Assembly: GCF_018613235.1 (NCBI RefSeq)
Contig: NZ_JAGGQP010000003.1
Span: 62,001 to 126,000 of the forward strand
Direction: 5' to 3'
Length of the DNA: 64,000 bases
Origin: Bacillus sp. ISL-41
Lineage (GTDB): Bacteria; Bacillota; Bacilli; Bacillales; Cytobacillaceae
Positions 16,222 through 26,470 of the stretch are shown one piece after another. The stretch's first letter is position 1. Every line of letters starts with the position of its first letter. The notes beneath the pieces were generated by a model, which was not told the origin of the DNA, searched no databases, and saw only the letters and a list, made by a program, of their open reading frames with translations. Made by a program: the position numbers and the translations under genes.

Positions 16222-17874
16222 ATGCTTGATTGCAGGGATGAGGTTTTATTTTATACGAAGCAGCTTGTGAACATCGGGAGCATTGTCAACACCAATGGAG
16301 AGAACGAGATTGCCCAGGCACTTTATACGATGCTTTCATCGTTTCCTTATTTTATAGAAAATCCGTCACAGGTCATCAGACCGCAAACCCAGAATGATGT
16401 CCTCGAACGCTATAATGTCATGGCTTTTGTAAAAGGTACAAAAGGGAATAGCAATCGTACGGTCATTTTGATGGGCCATCTCGATACAGTAGGGATTGAC
16501 GATTTCACACAGCTGGCAGATGTGGCGTTCGATCCCGACCAGCTGATTGTTGAGCTAAAAAAAGAGAATCTGCCCCCACTTGTCGACGAGCATGCACATT
16601 CAGGAGAGTGGATGTTCGGCCGCGGGGTGCTCGATATGAAGAGCGGTGTCGCTTCCAATCTATATCTTCTTAAATACTTTTCCGAACACCCAGAGGAGCT
16701 CGATGGCAACCTTGTTTTCTTAGCAGAATGTGATGAAGAGGACAGCTCATATGGAATCCTCTCCGCAGTCAAGGACCTTAGGAGCTGGAAAGAAGATCAT
16801 GATTTTGAATATGTCGCTGCAGTCAACAGCGACTTTGTCTCACCCCGGTTTTCGGGAGATAAGAACCGTTACATCTATAAAGGAACTGTCGGAAAACTGC
16901 TTCCTTCTTTTTACATTACGGGGTCTGAAACCCATGTCGGTTCCGCTTTCGAAGGGCTGGATCCGAACCTGATTGCAGCTGAACTGACGAGACAGATCGA
17001 CTATAACCCTGATCTGTGCAATGAGGCATTCGGCGAGACGACGATGCCGCCGGTTTCCCTGAAGCAGATGGACCTCAAGCCAAACTATACCGTTCAAACA
17101 GCACTCGCTGCTTATGTATATTACAATTTCTTCATTCACTCCTGGACACCAAAGGATGTTTTAGAGAAGTTGAAAGAACAAGCCAATATTGCTTTTGAAA
17201 AAACATTGAAGCTGTACGAGGAACGTTATCAGCAGTTTTGCAAAATTAGCGGGGAACCATGCAGGGAGCTTCAATGGCAACCAAGGGTGATGACGTATGA
17301 AGAAATGGAATCTGAACTCATCAAGGCCCATGGCTCTGAATACACGGCCCATATGGTGGAGTTCAAGGATAACCTTCTTCTCGATGCCAGCCTGGATCTG
17401 AGAATGTATGCAGCCAGAGTCGTCGAGGAAGCCTGGAAGTGGATGCCCGACCAGAGTCCGGCCATCATCGTCTTCTACTCCTCGCTCTACTCGCCAAGGA
17501 TTGAATTGGCTGGAGAAACCGAGGATGAGCGAAATCTGATAGACGCTTTGGATGCTGCTGTTAAAAGTGTTCAGCCTGAATACGAAGAACCAATTGTGAT
17601 CCGCAGTTTCTTTCCTTATATATCTGATATGAGTTTTGTCGCTTTGAGCGATGATGACGAAGCATTGGATGTCGCGTCACGGAACAATCCAAGCTGGGGA
17701 ACGAAATTTTTCGTAGATTATCAGGAAATCCGCGATTTGAACGTGCCAGTGATCAACATCGGTCCGTACGGGCTTGATGCACATAAACGGTACGAACGGA
17801 TGGAAATAGACTACTCTGTTAAAATAGTCCCCAATCTGACTTGTGAAGTCATCCGGAATCTTTTAGCGGAATAA
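16222..17874 (+). CDS. rocB: RocB-like M20 peptidase/deacylase
   Basis: 550 aa; ATG at 16222 with AAAGGGG nine bases upstream is preferred to ATG 16213. M20 metal ligands are visible in MGHLDTVG, GRGVLDMKSG and AECDEEDSS. The long insert and ~550 aa length match RocB, linked to arginine use in B. subtilis, whose reaction is not established. It stands alone here, without rocA/C/D/F neighbours. Confidence 0.85.
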   Translation: MLDCRDEVLFYTKQLVNIGSIVNTNGENEIAQALYTMLSSFPYFIENPSQVIRPQTQNDVLERYNVMAFVKGTKGNSNRTVILMGHLDTVGIDDFTQLADVAFDPDQLIVELKKENLPPLVDEHAHSGEWMFGRGVLDMKSGVASNLYLLKYFSEHPEELDGNLVFLAECDEEDSSYGILSAVKDLRSWKEDHDFEYVAAVNSDFVSPRFSGDKNRYIYKGTVGKLLPSFYITGSETHVGSAFEGLDPNLIAAELTRQIDYNPDLCNEAFGETTMPPVSLKQMDLKPNYTVQTALAAYVYYNFFIHSWTPKDVLEKLKEQANIAFEKTLKLYEERYQQFCKISGEPCRELQWQPRVMTYEEMESELIKAHGSEYTAHMVEFKDNLLLDASLDLRMYAARVVEEAWKWMPDQSPAIIVFYSSLYSPRIELAGETEDERNLIDALDAAVKSVQPEYEEPIVIRSFFPYISDMSFVALSDDDEALDVASRNNPSWGTKFFVDYQEIRDLNVPVINIGPYGLDAHKRYERMEIDYSVKIVPNLTCEVIRNLLAE

Positions 17875-17879
17875 TCAGC

Positions 17880-17907
17880 AGGTGCCTTGATTTAAGGCAC
17901 CTTTTTG
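17880..17907 (+). terminator. Terminator of rocB-like gene
   Basis: AGGTGCCTT/AAGGCACCT, 5-base loop, then TTTTT. Confidence 0.92.
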
Positions 17908-18024
17908 ATATTTCACTACTTGTTTTTCCGCTTTTTTCTTATTACTATATAGTTCAGTGGAAATATATTATAGTAATCATTAAAATAAAGATAATGAGAC
18001 TGATCAAAGGAAAGGCTGATTTAA

Positions 18025-19683
18025 TTGGAAGAAAACTCTAATTTTATAAAAACGATCATTAAAGAAGATTTGGAGAGCGGCAAGCGCGATAAAGTCGTGA
18101 CTCGATTCCCTCCAGAACCAAATGGATACCTACATATCGGTCACGCAAAATCCATTGTCATCAACTTCGGCCTTGCAGATGAATTCGGCGGCAAGACAAA
18201 CCTCCGATTCGATGACACGAACCCGCTGAAGGAAGACCAGGAATTCGTTGATGCCATCAAGGAAGATGTTGAATGGCTGGGCTACGAATGGGAAGGCTTG
18301 TTCTTTGCCTCTGACTATTTCGATGAAATGTACGACCGAGCCGTCCTGTTGATCAAAAAGGGATTGGCGTATGTCGATGACCTGTCGGCTGACGAAATCC
18401 GTGAGTACCGCGGGACACTGTCAGAGCCTGGAAAGGACAGCCCGTATCGTGATCGTTCAGTGGAAGAGAACCTTGATTTATTCGAGCGCATGAAGAACGG
18501 TGAATTCGGTAATGGTGAAAAAGTATTGCGCGCGAAGATTGACATGTCTTCACCAAACATCAATCTTCGTGACCCGGTCATTTATCGAATTTCCCATGCA
18601 ACACACCATAATACCGGCGACAAGTGGTGCATCTACCCAATGTACGCTTTTGCCCATCCGATCGAGGATGCGCTTGAAGGTGTAACCCACAGCCTGTGCA
18701 CAACAGAGTTTGAAGACCAGCGCCCGCTGTACGACTGGGTTGTCCGCGAGTGTGAAATGGAAGCAACACCTCAGCAAATCGAGTTCGGCCGCCTGAACCT
18801 GACGAACACGGTAATGAGCAAGCGTAAACTGAAGCAGCTAGTAGAAGAAGGATATGTCGATGGCTGGGATGACCCTCGCCTGCCGACGATTTCCGGCTTG
18901 AGAAGACGCGGTTTCACACCAGAAGCAATTCGTGAATTTGTAAAAGCAGCCGGCGTTTCCAAAGGTTACTCTACGGTTGACGCGCAAATGCTTGAGCACT
19001 TTGTACGTGAAGACCTTAAGTTGAAGGCTCCGCGCACGATGGGCGTTCTTCGTCCATTGAAGGTCGTCATCACCAACTATCCTGAAGGCGAAGTGGAATG
19101 GCTTGATGCCGATATCAATCCGGAAAATCCGGAAATGGGCACACGCAAAATCCCATTCTCACGTGAGATCTATGTTGAGCAGGACGACTTCATGGAGAAT
19201 CCGCCAGCGAAGTACTTCCGCCTCTTCCCTGGCAATGAAGTACGTCTGAAACATGCTTATTTCATTAAATGTAATGAAGTGATCAAGGATGAAAATGGCG
19301 AAGTTGTCGAGCTTCGCTGCACCTATGATGTAGAAACAAAGAGCGGATCTGGCTTTACTGGCCGCAAGGTAAAAGGAACTCTCCATTGGGTTGATGCAAC
19401 ACATGCATTGCCGGCAGAATTCCGACTGTATGAGCCATTGATTTTGGACGATGAAGAAGAGACCGAAAATGAAGCTGAGAATAAATCATTCCTGGATCAG
19501 GTAAATGAAAAATCGCTGGAAATCGTGAACGGCTACATCGAACCAAACATGAAGGACGCCAAGCCGCAGGACAAATTCCAGTTCTTCCGCCACGGCTACT
19601 TCAACGTCGATCCGAAGCACACAACAGAAGAGAAATTGGTATTCAACCGCATCGTATCGTTGAAGAGCTCGTTTAAGCTTTAA
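18025..19683 (+). CDS. glnS: Glutaminyl-tRNA synthetase
   Basis: 552 aa class I synthetase charging tRNA-Gln directly. HIGH at residues 37-40 within [12 protein letters not shown] (the PEPNG form marks GlnRS rather than bacterial GluRS) and VMSKRKL at about 263-269. The C-terminal anticodon-binding beta-barrels are present, with no YqeY extension, so the length is the usual one. TTG start with AAAGG nine bases upstream. Most Bacillus lack GlnRS and use GluRS plus GatCAB, so this suggests horizontal gain. Followed by a terminator and the 52-bp array. Confidence 0.96.
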   Translation: MEENSNFIKTIIKEDLESGKRDKVVTRFPPEPNGYLHIGHAKSIVINFGLADEFGGKTNLRFDDTNPLKEDQEFVDAIKEDVEWLGYEWEGLFFASDYFDEMYDRAVLLIKKGLAYVDDLSADEIREYRGTLSEPGKDSPYRDRSVEENLDLFERMKNGEFGNGEKVLRAKIDMSSPNINLRDPVIYRISHATHHNTGDKWCIYPMYAFAHPIEDALEGVTHSLCTTEFEDQRPLYDWVVRECEMEATPQQIEFGRLNLTNTVMSKRKLKQLVEEGYVDGWDDPRLPTISGLRRRGFTPEAIREFVKAAGVSKGYSTVDAQMLEHFVREDLKLKAPRTMGVLRPLKVVITNYPEGEVEWLDADINPENPEMGTRKIPFSREIYVEQDDFMENPPAKYFRLFPGNEVRLKHAYFIKCNEVIKDENGEVVELRCTYDVETKSGSGFTGRKVKGTLHWVDATHALPAEFRLYEPLILDDEEETENEAENKSFLDQVNEKSLEIVNGYIEPNMKDAKPQDKFQFFRHGYFNVDPKHTTEEKLVFNRIVSLKSSFKL

Positions 19684-19697
19684 TATTGAATTAGAGG

Positions 19698-19733
19698 CCT
19701 CCCCGGTTGTGAGTTAGATTCGGGGAGGTTTTT
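19698..19733 (+). terminator. Terminator of glnS
   Basis: CCTCCCC/GGGGAGG with T5 tail. Confidence 0.88.
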
Positions 19734-19768
19734 ATTTAAGACTGGTTTCGGAGGACTTAGTTTCCCTA

Positions 19769-20398
19769 TTCTTGTGACAGCTTTTCCCCTTTTGATGCCG
19801 AACCTGTCTGAAGTTTGCTCTTCTTGTGACAGCTTTTCGCCTTTTAATGCTGAACCTGTCACAAGAACGGCTTTTTCTTGACAGCTTTACCGCGCTCACC
19901 CCCAAACCTGTCACAATAACGGCTTTTTCTTGACAACTTTATCGCGCTCACCCCCAAACCTGTCACAATAACGGTTTTTTCTTGACAGCTTTACCGCGCT
20001 CACCCCCAAACCTGTCACAATAACGGATTTTTCTTGACAGCTTTACCGCGCTCACCCCCAAACCTGTCACAATAACAGCTTTTTCTTGACAACTTTTCCG
20101 CGCCCAACCCCAAACCTGTCACAATAACAGCATTTTCTTGACAGCTTTTCCGCTCTCACCCCCAAACCTGTCACAATAACAGCATTTTCTTGACAGCTTT
20201 ACCGCGCTCACCCCCAAACCTGTCACAATAACAGCTTTTTCTTGACAGCTTTACCGCTCTCACCCCCAAACCTGTCACAATAACAGCTTTTTCTTGACAA
20301 CTTTTCCGCGCCCACTCCCAAACCTGTCACAATAACAGCATTTTCTTGACAACTTTTCCGCGCTTACCCCCAAACCTGTCACAATAACGATGTTTCCC
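19769..20398. repeat. Tandem array of exact 52-bp units
   Basis: CCTGTC occurs at 19803 and every 52 bp to 20375: 12 occurrences with no change in unit length. Each unit begins CCTGTCACAATAACAGC, continues TTTTTCTTGACAGCTTT and ends in CGCGCTCACCCCCAAA. The left-most units are more diverged and keep a perfect 12-bp dyad, CTGTCACAAGAA/TTCTTGTGACAG, that is shortened to CTGTCA/TGACAG in later ones. 52 is not a multiple of three, so it is non-coding. Confidence 0.95.
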
Positions 20399-20500
20399 TG
20401 CAATTCTCCCTCTGCCTGAATTACAAATTTTTTGAAAAAAGGAAAACCTGCTGCTAATCTAGAATTCTATACAGCAACGATTTTTTCAGAGGTGAGCATT

Positions 20501-20998
20501 ATGGAAATTCGACGATTAAATGGCGGGGATGCTGAGGGTTATCGGGCCCTGCGTCATGAAGCCTTACTTAAAAATCCTGAGGCGTTCGGCTCCAGTTATG
20601 AGGATGAGAGGAATTATGCAGCATCGGATTACAGGCAGAGACTGGATAGTAAATTTACATACACTTTCGGAGCATTCAACGAGAGTCAACTTGTTGGAGT
20701 TGTTACCCTTGTGCCAGAAGGTAAAGTTAAATTAAAGCACCGGGCTAATATCTTTGCCATGTATGTGACTCCTGCACAACGAGGTCAGAGCACCGGAAGG
20801 TTATTAATGAAAAAAGCAATTCAACAGGCGAATGAGTTAACAAATATAGAACAGATTTACCTGACAGTGAACGCCAGCAATGAACCAGCCAAAAAGCTGT
20901 ATGCGTCTCTTGGCTTTGAAACATACGGAGTAGATAAAAATGCCATGCGCATTGATGGCAGCTATCATGATGAAGAATTGATGGTGTTATTTTTATAA
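20501..20998 (+). CDS. GNAT family N-acetyltransferase
   Basis: 165 aa from ATG at 20501 (AGAGGTGAG upstream); an upstream in-frame ATG at 20432 lacks one. The acetyl-CoA loop is TPAQRGQSTGRLL (Q/RxxGxG/A pattern) and VNASNEPAKKLYASLGF is the usual C-terminal GNAT signature. RimI/YkwB-like; substrate unknown. Sits just after the 52-bp array. Confidence 0.88.
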   Translation: MEIRRLNGGDAEGYRALRHEALLKNPEAFGSSYEDERNYAASDYRQRLDSKFTYTFGAFNESQLVGVVTLVPEGKVKLKHRANIFAMYVTPAQRGQSTGRLLMKKAIQQANELTNIEQIYLTVNASNEPAKKLYASLGFETYGVDKNAMRIDGSYHDEELMVLFL

Positions 20999-20999
20999 C

Positions 21000-21021
21000 A
21001 GGCCTTAATTGGCCTTTTTTT
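21000..21021 (+). terminator. Terminator
   Basis: AGGCC/GGCCT with T7, directly after the GNAT stop. Confidence 0.85.
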
Positions 21022-21088
21022 CATGTTTATTTTTTGCTGAAAAAGGAAGTAGGTAAAGGGATGAGTCTTTTAGGAAAGGAGATTGCTC

Positions 21089-21439
21089 ATGTTTTTAGAT
21101 GCTTATATTAACCAAAAGGTGCAAATTAAGCTGAAGAATTTTCCGGAAAGCATGATTGGTGATATTACGGGAATCTATCAGCCAGATGAATGGTACCTTG
21201 TAAAAATTGTACATGCTGAGAATATGGGGATTTGGGTTGAGAACCCATGCTATAAGCGGACTCCCGTGCAGAAGGAGGATGGAACCGCCATTCCAGCTGA
21301 AGACCAGGTTGAGGAAACCTGTATCACCCACATGTTCCTGCGCTGGGATTATATCGCCTCAGTGATCACCTTCCCGGATGCAGATCCAACTGCTGACAAG
21401 AAGGCCAAGTTAATTGGATTCCAGCCGGATATTGACTAA
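21089..21439 (+). CDS. Hypothetical protein, 116 aa
   Basis: Family not recognised. ATG at 21089, seven bases after AAAGGAG; a TTG two codons upstream is rejected. Predicted beta-rich and soluble, opening with a hydrophobic strand followed by VQIKLKNF. Possibly a small barrel fold, but no catalytic motif is seen. Monocistronic between terminators. Confidence 0.7.
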   Translation: MFLDAYINQKVQIKLKNFPESMIGDITGIYQPDEWYLVKIVHAENMGIWVENPCYKRTPVQKEDGTAIPAEDQVEETCITHMFLRWDYIASVITFPDADPTADKKAKLIGFQPDID

Positions 21440-21443
21440 CTAT

Positions 21444-21475
21444 AAAAAGGCTTTCCCCTGTGGAAAGCCTTTTTA
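21444..21475. terminator. Bidirectional terminator
   Basis: AAAAAGGCTTTCC/GGAAAGCCTTTTT between the converging hypothetical gene and the GntP gene. Confidence 0.93.
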
Positions 21476-22768
21476 TTATAAGAATCCGTATAAAATTGTT
21501 GCAATAACCGTCATCGTAAGACCAATGGCCGTTTCGTACGGGATTAGTTTCATACGTTCCCTGATGTTCATTTTAACCGAATCAGCCGTTACATGAAAGA
21601 AGTTGCCATGAGGCAGATGGTCCAGTACGGTTGCTCCCGTATGCACCATAACTGCTGCACTCAATGGTGCGACGCCCATTTGGAGAATGGCATCACCGAA
21701 GGTTCCCGCTGCAACAATCGCTCCCATTGAAGTTGCTGCTGTGGCTCCCGACATTAGAATACCTGCAATTGGAGCTAGAAGAGTCCCTGAAACACCTGCA
21801 GCCTGGATGCTGTCAACGACAACCTCACTTAAATTCGAATTGGAGATGATGCCGGCAATCGAGCCTGCGCCAATCAAAATCATGGCTACTCCAGTCATTT
21901 TATTAAATCCTGATGTTGTATATTCTATGATTCTGTCAAACTTGCCCATTGCAATCAGACCGACTATGCCTGCAAACGGTAAAATGATCATCGAGTCGAT
22001 TTTTACAGCAGCAAGAACATCAATATGCAGCATGCTGCCTATAGGGCTAATGGCAAGCAATCCGATTGCTACAGCAGGCCCGACAATCGCTTTGCCGAAG
22101 CTTGGCTTATCCTTTATCTCTGCCTGATTGGCATGGTTTTCCGGTTCAGTGATCTTTGAACCCTTATTTCGTATTAATTTTGCAATCATTATAGTAACTA
22201 AAATCCCGCCAACCGCAGGTAAAAAACCATAAAGCATGACCTGCGAAAGCTCGACGTTAAACCCTTTCGCCACAGCAATCGAGTTAGGGTTCGGCGAAAT
22301 GATATTCCCTGCCTTTGCTCCTCCTATCATCGACAGCAAAATTGCAGGCTTGGAAAGACCAGTCCTCCTTCCAACGGACAGGGCTATAGGAGCGACGATG
22401 ATAACGGAAACAGTCACAAATACTCCTACTGCAGTGAGAATCATTGCTGCTAGGGCAATTGCAAATACAGCTCTTTTTTCTCCCAGCTTCCCGACAATGG
22501 TTTCTGCCATTTTTTCTGCAGCGCCAGATTCAATCAGCACTCCGGCCAACACACCGGCTGCCAGCACACGGACAACTGCGGGCATGACGCTATTCGTACC
22601 TTCAATAACAATACCAACCGTCTCATTCAGTGATGCTCCACCTAACACTCCGCCAGCAAGTGCACCGGCAAACAGAGAATATACTGGATTAACTTTTTTG
22701 AAAATAAGGATGATGGCAATGACCAACCCAATCACTGCACCTCCCCAATGGACTGCCGCCTCTGTCAT
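21476..22768 (-). CDS. GntP family gluconate/H+ symporter-like permease
   Basis: 430 aa with about 12-14 membrane helices and the GntP-type motifs NIISPNPNSIAVAKGF and HTGATVLDHLPHGNFFH. Start ATG at 22768 with TTGGAGGAAG; upstream in-frame codons are ignored. No sugar-acid kinase or dehydrogenase lies beside it, so the substrate (gluconate, glycerate or another hydroxyacid) is open. Confidence 0.88.
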   Translation of the reverse strand: MTEAAVHWGGAVIGLVIAIILIFKKVNPVYSLFAGALAGGVLGGASLNETVGIVIEGTNSVMPAVVRVLAAGVLAGVLIESGAAEKMAETIVGKLGEKRAVFAIALAAMILTAVGVFVTVSVIIVAPIALSVGRRTGLSKPAILLSMIGGAKAGNIISPNPNSIAVAKGFNVELSQVMLYGFLPAVGGILVTIMIAKLIRNKGSKITEPENHANQAEIKDKPSFGKAIVGPAVAIGLLAISPIGSMLHIDVLAAVKIDSMIILPFAGIVGLIAMGKFDRIIEYTTSGFNKMTGVAMILIGAGSIAGIISNSNLSEVVVDSIQAAGVSGTLLAPIAGILMSGATAATSMGAIVAAGTFGDAILQMGVAPLSAAVMVHTGATVLDHLPHGNFFHVTADSVKMNIRERMKLIPYETAIGLTMTVIATILYGFL

Positions 22769-22859
22769 GATGCTTCCTCCAACGTATGTAATAGTAAACA
22801 CTCTAATAAGATATTAATATAATTGGACAATCATGAACATAGGAAGGCCACTACCATGG

Positions 22860-22888
22860 AAAAACGCTGCCGGAAGTTCCGGCAGCGC
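22860..22888 (-). terminator. Terminator of inhA-like gene
   Basis: CGCTGCCGGAA/TTCCGGCAGCG followed by TTTTTCC on the minus strand. Confidence 0.92.
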
Positions 22889-22898
22889 TTCTTTATTC

Positions 22899-25292
22899 TT
22901 ACTTAGAAATTAGCACCTTGCCAACAGTTCCATCGCTGCTTTGTCCGAGTACACGGAATTTCAGGCCGTATGTCGGTACGTTGCGGCCGGCATCCGGCAA
23001 TACTGGCGAAGTATAATTTGCACTGTCGTCAAAGATTGGTGTTCTTTGAGTAGCATTATCCTTCATAGTGATTCCTAAGATACTAGAATAATCAAGGAAC
23101 ATGCCTTCAGTCTTACCTTGATTGAATGCTGCATCGTGAATCTGGTAGCGAGTTGAGCCAAGTGCTCCATCACTCCATCTGTTGATAGTCTGGTCTGCAT
23201 CGACAACCCCAAGATATCCATCACCTGGGTGTACTCCTGTCCAGTTGTTGTCATAACCGTTGTCAACATACCATACAACAAGCCCAGAATCATAAGTCAT
23301 CAAGCTTGCACCGCGGCGGATATTCTTAAGGCCTTCATCCACACCGTTATGTGATCTCCACTCTAACAGGTAGTAATGTTTTGTAGCCGTTTTACCTTCG
23401 TGCTTTTCAAAACCGTGAAATTCAAAAGCTGATTCTCCTTCAGCACCGTCGTTCAATAGCTCAGCACCGTCAGCAGTCACCTTTACATTGTCTACGAAGA
23501 ATCCATTCAGTGAAGTTCCCCAGTCAGTCATATAACGGAATTGGAGCTGGATGCTTTGTCCGGCATATTCACTTAAATCAATAGACTCATGGATCCAGCC
23601 ATTACTTGATCCTGTGTAACCAGGAAGGTTTTCTTTAATGGCAGGGTAGCCGTCTGATACAAGATCTGAGTTTGTATTCGCCGTCGATAATGACTTCCAG
23701 CTAGTACCCCCGTCTGTTGATACCTGCACCATAGCATAATCCCAATTCGATTCAATATCATACCATGCATCATATTCTAAAATTGCACTCGATGCATTTG
23801 TTAAGTCAACTTGAGTAACCATTTGTTGATCGGCTTCATCACCTTTTCCGCCGTAGAATTCCCAAGCACCTGATGCAGGAGTATTTATCACGTTTACTTT
23901 ATCAGGCAAATCCACTTTAACAGCATCGTTATTCGCCCCTTTAGAGTTTGCCTGGTCAAATAAAACCTCAACACCAGTGCTCTTCACATCATCAGCATGG
24001 ATTGTAGAACCTGTCAACCAGTTGCTTCCTGGCATTGTTGCATGCAGGAACTCTCTAGCATATGGACTGAATCCTGTCGGCTCAGTACCTGGAACTTTAC
24101 CTGCCCAGCTGCCGCTGGACATGATTGACCAGTAAGCAACTGCCTCTCCTGCTCCGCTGTAGATAGTATCGTATTCATCAGGAAGGCCCAGGTCATGTCC
24201 ATATTCATGTGCGAAAACACCTGCAGCCCCATCTGCTGGTTCGATCGTGTAATCATAAGCAGCTAGTTTGCCGCCCCAGTATGGAACTTTGGTTTTTGTT
24301 TGCGGCAATGTCGTTACGCCACCAAGATTCCAACGGTGTGACCAAATTGCATCTGCACCTAATTGTCCGCCGCCTGCTTCTTCACCGACTGAAGAATGAA
24401 CAACCATCAGGTGATCGATAAGCCCATCCGGCTCGCGGTAGTTTCCGTCGCCATCAAGGTCATAGCGGTCTTCCTGGTCATACTGATTCAAATCTACAGA
24501 TTTGTCCGCAGCTGCTGCATACAATGCCTCTTTTACTAGCCCTCGCGCATTACTGTCGTTGTCACTTGCGTTATTTCCTCCATAGTATGCTGCTGGCTGA
24601 GATGCTTTGTACCAGCCTGCTACCTGTCCGTTGATCGTATAGCTTCCGCCAGATTGCTGTTCATAGTATTGCTTTACAGAGACAAGCTTCTCTCCATTAG
24701 GGCCAACATAGCCATTTTCACCGAAAATCATATCTGTGTAATGCTGTTTAAGGTATTCATCATAGTACATATCTGTATCTTCTGCTTTAATTTGTGAAGC
24801 TGGATGATCTGGATATTCAATTAGCAATACAAGGACATTATCCTGTCTCTGTCCTCCGTTCCAGGCTTCTTCCTTTACTGGTTCAACCGTTGTGCCCTTC
24901 GTTTGTCCTGCCTTGTTTCCCTTACCATTAACCAGTCCGGTTCCAGCAAGCTTTTCGTTCAGCGTGCTGTTCAATTCCTTCTCATGTTTATGTAACTCCC
25001 CAGGCTCTTTGGAAGCCCCAGCTGCCTTATTTTGCAAATACTTTTGTAATGCTTTCTCCGCTTCTGCCGGAGTTGCATTCTTGGCGATCTTTCCTGACTT
25101 CTTCAGCATTTCTATTAACCTTTCATCGTTCGCGATGCCTAAATCAATTGGTGTTCCTCCCTGTGACGCGAAGCTTGTCTTTTCAACCGCATCGACCTTG
25201 GCTGGCCCAGCAGCCGCAAATGATAGCGTGCTTGCAAGCATAGCGGTCATCGTCAGGCTTGATAGGACCTTAAGACCTAATTTCTTTTTCAA
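22899..25292 (-). CDS. inhA: Immune inhibitor A-type M6 metalloprotease, secreted
   Basis: 797 aa. TTG start at 25292 with GGAAGGGG seven bases upstream gives a classical signal peptide (MKKK, hydrophobic core, AAAGPAKVDA). An ATG seven codons earlier overlaps the ribosome site. A propeptide is followed by the zinc site HEYGHDLGLPDEYD (about residues 358-371, HExxHxxGxxD) and a MAM/jelly-roll-like C-terminal region. InhA enzymes cleave host antimicrobial peptides and secreted proteins and are usually under sporulation-phase control. Monocistronic. Confidence 0.93.
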   Translation of the reverse strand: MKKKLGLKVLSSLTMTAMLASTLSFAAAGPAKVDAVEKTSFASQGGTPIDLGIANDERLIEMLKKSGKIAKNATPAEAEKALQKYLQNKAAGASKEPGELHKHEKELNSTLNEKLAGTGLVNGKGNKAGQTKGTTVEPVKEEAWNGGQRQDNVLVLLIEYPDHPASQIKAEDTDMYYDEYLKQHYTDMIFGENGYVGPNGEKLVSVKQYYEQQSGGSYTINGQVAGWYKASQPAAYYGGNNASDNDSNARGLVKEALYAAAADKSVDLNQYDQEDRYDLDGDGNYREPDGLIDHLMVVHSSVGEEAGGGQLGADAIWSHRWNLGGVTTLPQTKTKVPYWGGKLAAYDYTIEPADGAAGVFAHEYGHDLGLPDEYDTIYSGAGEAVAYWSIMSSGSWAGKVPGTEPTGFSPYAREFLHATMPGSNWLTGSTIHADDVKSTGVEVLFDQANSKGANNDAVKVDLPDKVNVINTPASGAWEFYGGKGDEADQQMVTQVDLTNASSAILEYDAWYDIESNWDYAMVQVSTDGGTSWKSLSTANTNSDLVSDGYPAIKENLPGYTGSSNGWIHESIDLSEYAGQSIQLQFRYMTDWGTSLNGFFVDNVKVTADGAELLNDGAEGESAFEFHGFEKHEGKTATKHYYLLEWRSHNGVDEGLKNIRRGASLMTYDSGLVVWYVDNGYDNNWTGVHPGDGYLGVVDADQTINRWSDGALGSTRYQIHDAAFNQGKTEGMFLDYSSILGITMKDNATQRTPIFDDSANYTSPVLPDAGRNVPTYGLKFRVLGQSSDGTVGKVLISK

Positions 25293-25498
25293 TGTTTTAC
25301 CCCTTCCTGTCATTTAGTCTATTACACTATAATTTTACTTACTGAAAATACATGTTTCAATATTCTAAAATATCTAAAAACTCAAATATCCATAGTTCAA
25401 AAGACACATTTTATATTAATTTATTTCGTCTTACTAAACTATTTTATGATTAAGATTTTCTGTATAATAGTGTGTAAAAGAATTAATGGAGGTCTCTT

Positions 25499-26443
25499 AT
25501 GTTAAAAGTCGGAGTGATTGGCCTTGGCGCTATTGGCCAGCGTTTGATAAAAGGATTTCAAAAGCACCCGGAGATGGAAATTGCGGCTATCTGTGACGCG
25601 GTTGAAGCAAGAGTGAAGGAAACGGCAGCCGAACTTGGCGGTATTCCGAAATTCACGAACCATCAGGACATGCTTGAGAATGCTGAGTTAGATCTTGTTT
25701 ATGTCGCTGTCCCCCCTAAATACCATCATAAAGTAGCATCAGATGTTCTTGCGAAAGGGATACATATTTTATGTGAAAAACCGCTGGCAAACTCTGTTGG
25801 GGAAGCTGAAAGTCTATTAAAACAGGCGCAGGATGCAGGTGTCGTGCACGCGATGAATTTCCCGCTGAACTACAGTGCCGGCAGCAAGACATTTGAAAAA
25901 TTGATTAGGGATAACTATATTGGCAAACTTAGGAGAGTTCAATTGAAGATGCACTTCCCGCAATGGCCGCGCCCTTGGCAGCAGAATGCATGGGTTGCGA
26001 GCAAGGAACAGGGTGGTTATGTCCTGGAGGTTGGCGTCCATTTCATCCAGAAGCTGCAAAAGATTTTTGGATCAGTAGAGGTAAAGGATGTCCAGATACA
26101 ATTCCCTGAAGACCGGCACGCCAGTGAAAATGCAATCCTAGCAACTTTGAAGCTGGCGGATGGTACTCCAGTATTGATTGATGGCATGAGCCAGATTGCC
26201 GGCAAGGAAGAAATTGCTTTCACAGCCTATGGAGATGAAGGAACATTATCACTTTTGAACTGGGGCCAGCTGGCAGGAGGCAAGCTTGGCGGGGATATCC
26301 TGCCATTGGAAGCTGATCACTCCCTCGAAGATTCATTGGTTGATCATCTTGTTAAAGCGATCAAAGGTGAGGAAGCGACGATTATCGACTTCGCCGCCGG
26401 TTATGAGGCACAGGTTATATTGGAACAACTAAGGAAAGGTTGA
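25499..26443 (+). CDS. Gfo/Idh/MocA family oxidoreductase
   Basis: 314 aa NAD(P)-dependent dehydrogenase. Rossmann GLGAIGQRL at residues 8-16, the EKPLA motif with catalytic Lys at about 97, and a C-terminal alpha/beta substrate domain (EVGVHFIQ). Substrate, perhaps a sugar or inositol derivative, is unknown. TATAAT at 25463-25468 serves as -10, and GGAGGTCTCTT precedes ATG. Terminator follows. Confidence 0.87.
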   Translation: MLKVGVIGLGAIGQRLIKGFQKHPEMEIAAICDAVEARVKETAAELGGIPKFTNHQDMLENAELDLVYVAVPPKYHHKVASDVLAKGIHILCEKPLANSVGEAESLLKQAQDAGVVHAMNFPLNYSAGSKTFEKLIRDNYIGKLRRVQLKMHFPQWPRPWQQNAWVASKEQGGYVLEVGVHFIQKLQKIFGSVEVKDVQIQFPEDRHASENAILATLKLADGTPVLIDGMSQIAGKEEIAFTAYGDEGTLSLLNWGQLAGGKLGGDILPLEADHSLEDSLVDHLVKAIKGEEATIIDFAAGYEAQVILEQLRKG

Positions 26444-26470
26444 GAGTGCACATTTGCGCTCTCTTTTTTT
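26442..26470 (+). terminator. Terminator of Gfo/Idh gene
   Basis: GAGAGTGC/GCGCTCTC, with one mismatch, and T7. Confidence 0.85.

Noticed and set aside
17908..18024. T-box leader for glnS
   Set aside because: Only about 117 bp available and no specifier or T-box sequence seen.
19680..19914. Minus-strand ORFs of 60 aa
   Set aside because: Run through the glnS terminator and the left part of the 52-bp array.
19769..20398. CRISPR array
   Set aside because: The whole 52-bp unit is conserved; there are no unique spacers and no cas genes.
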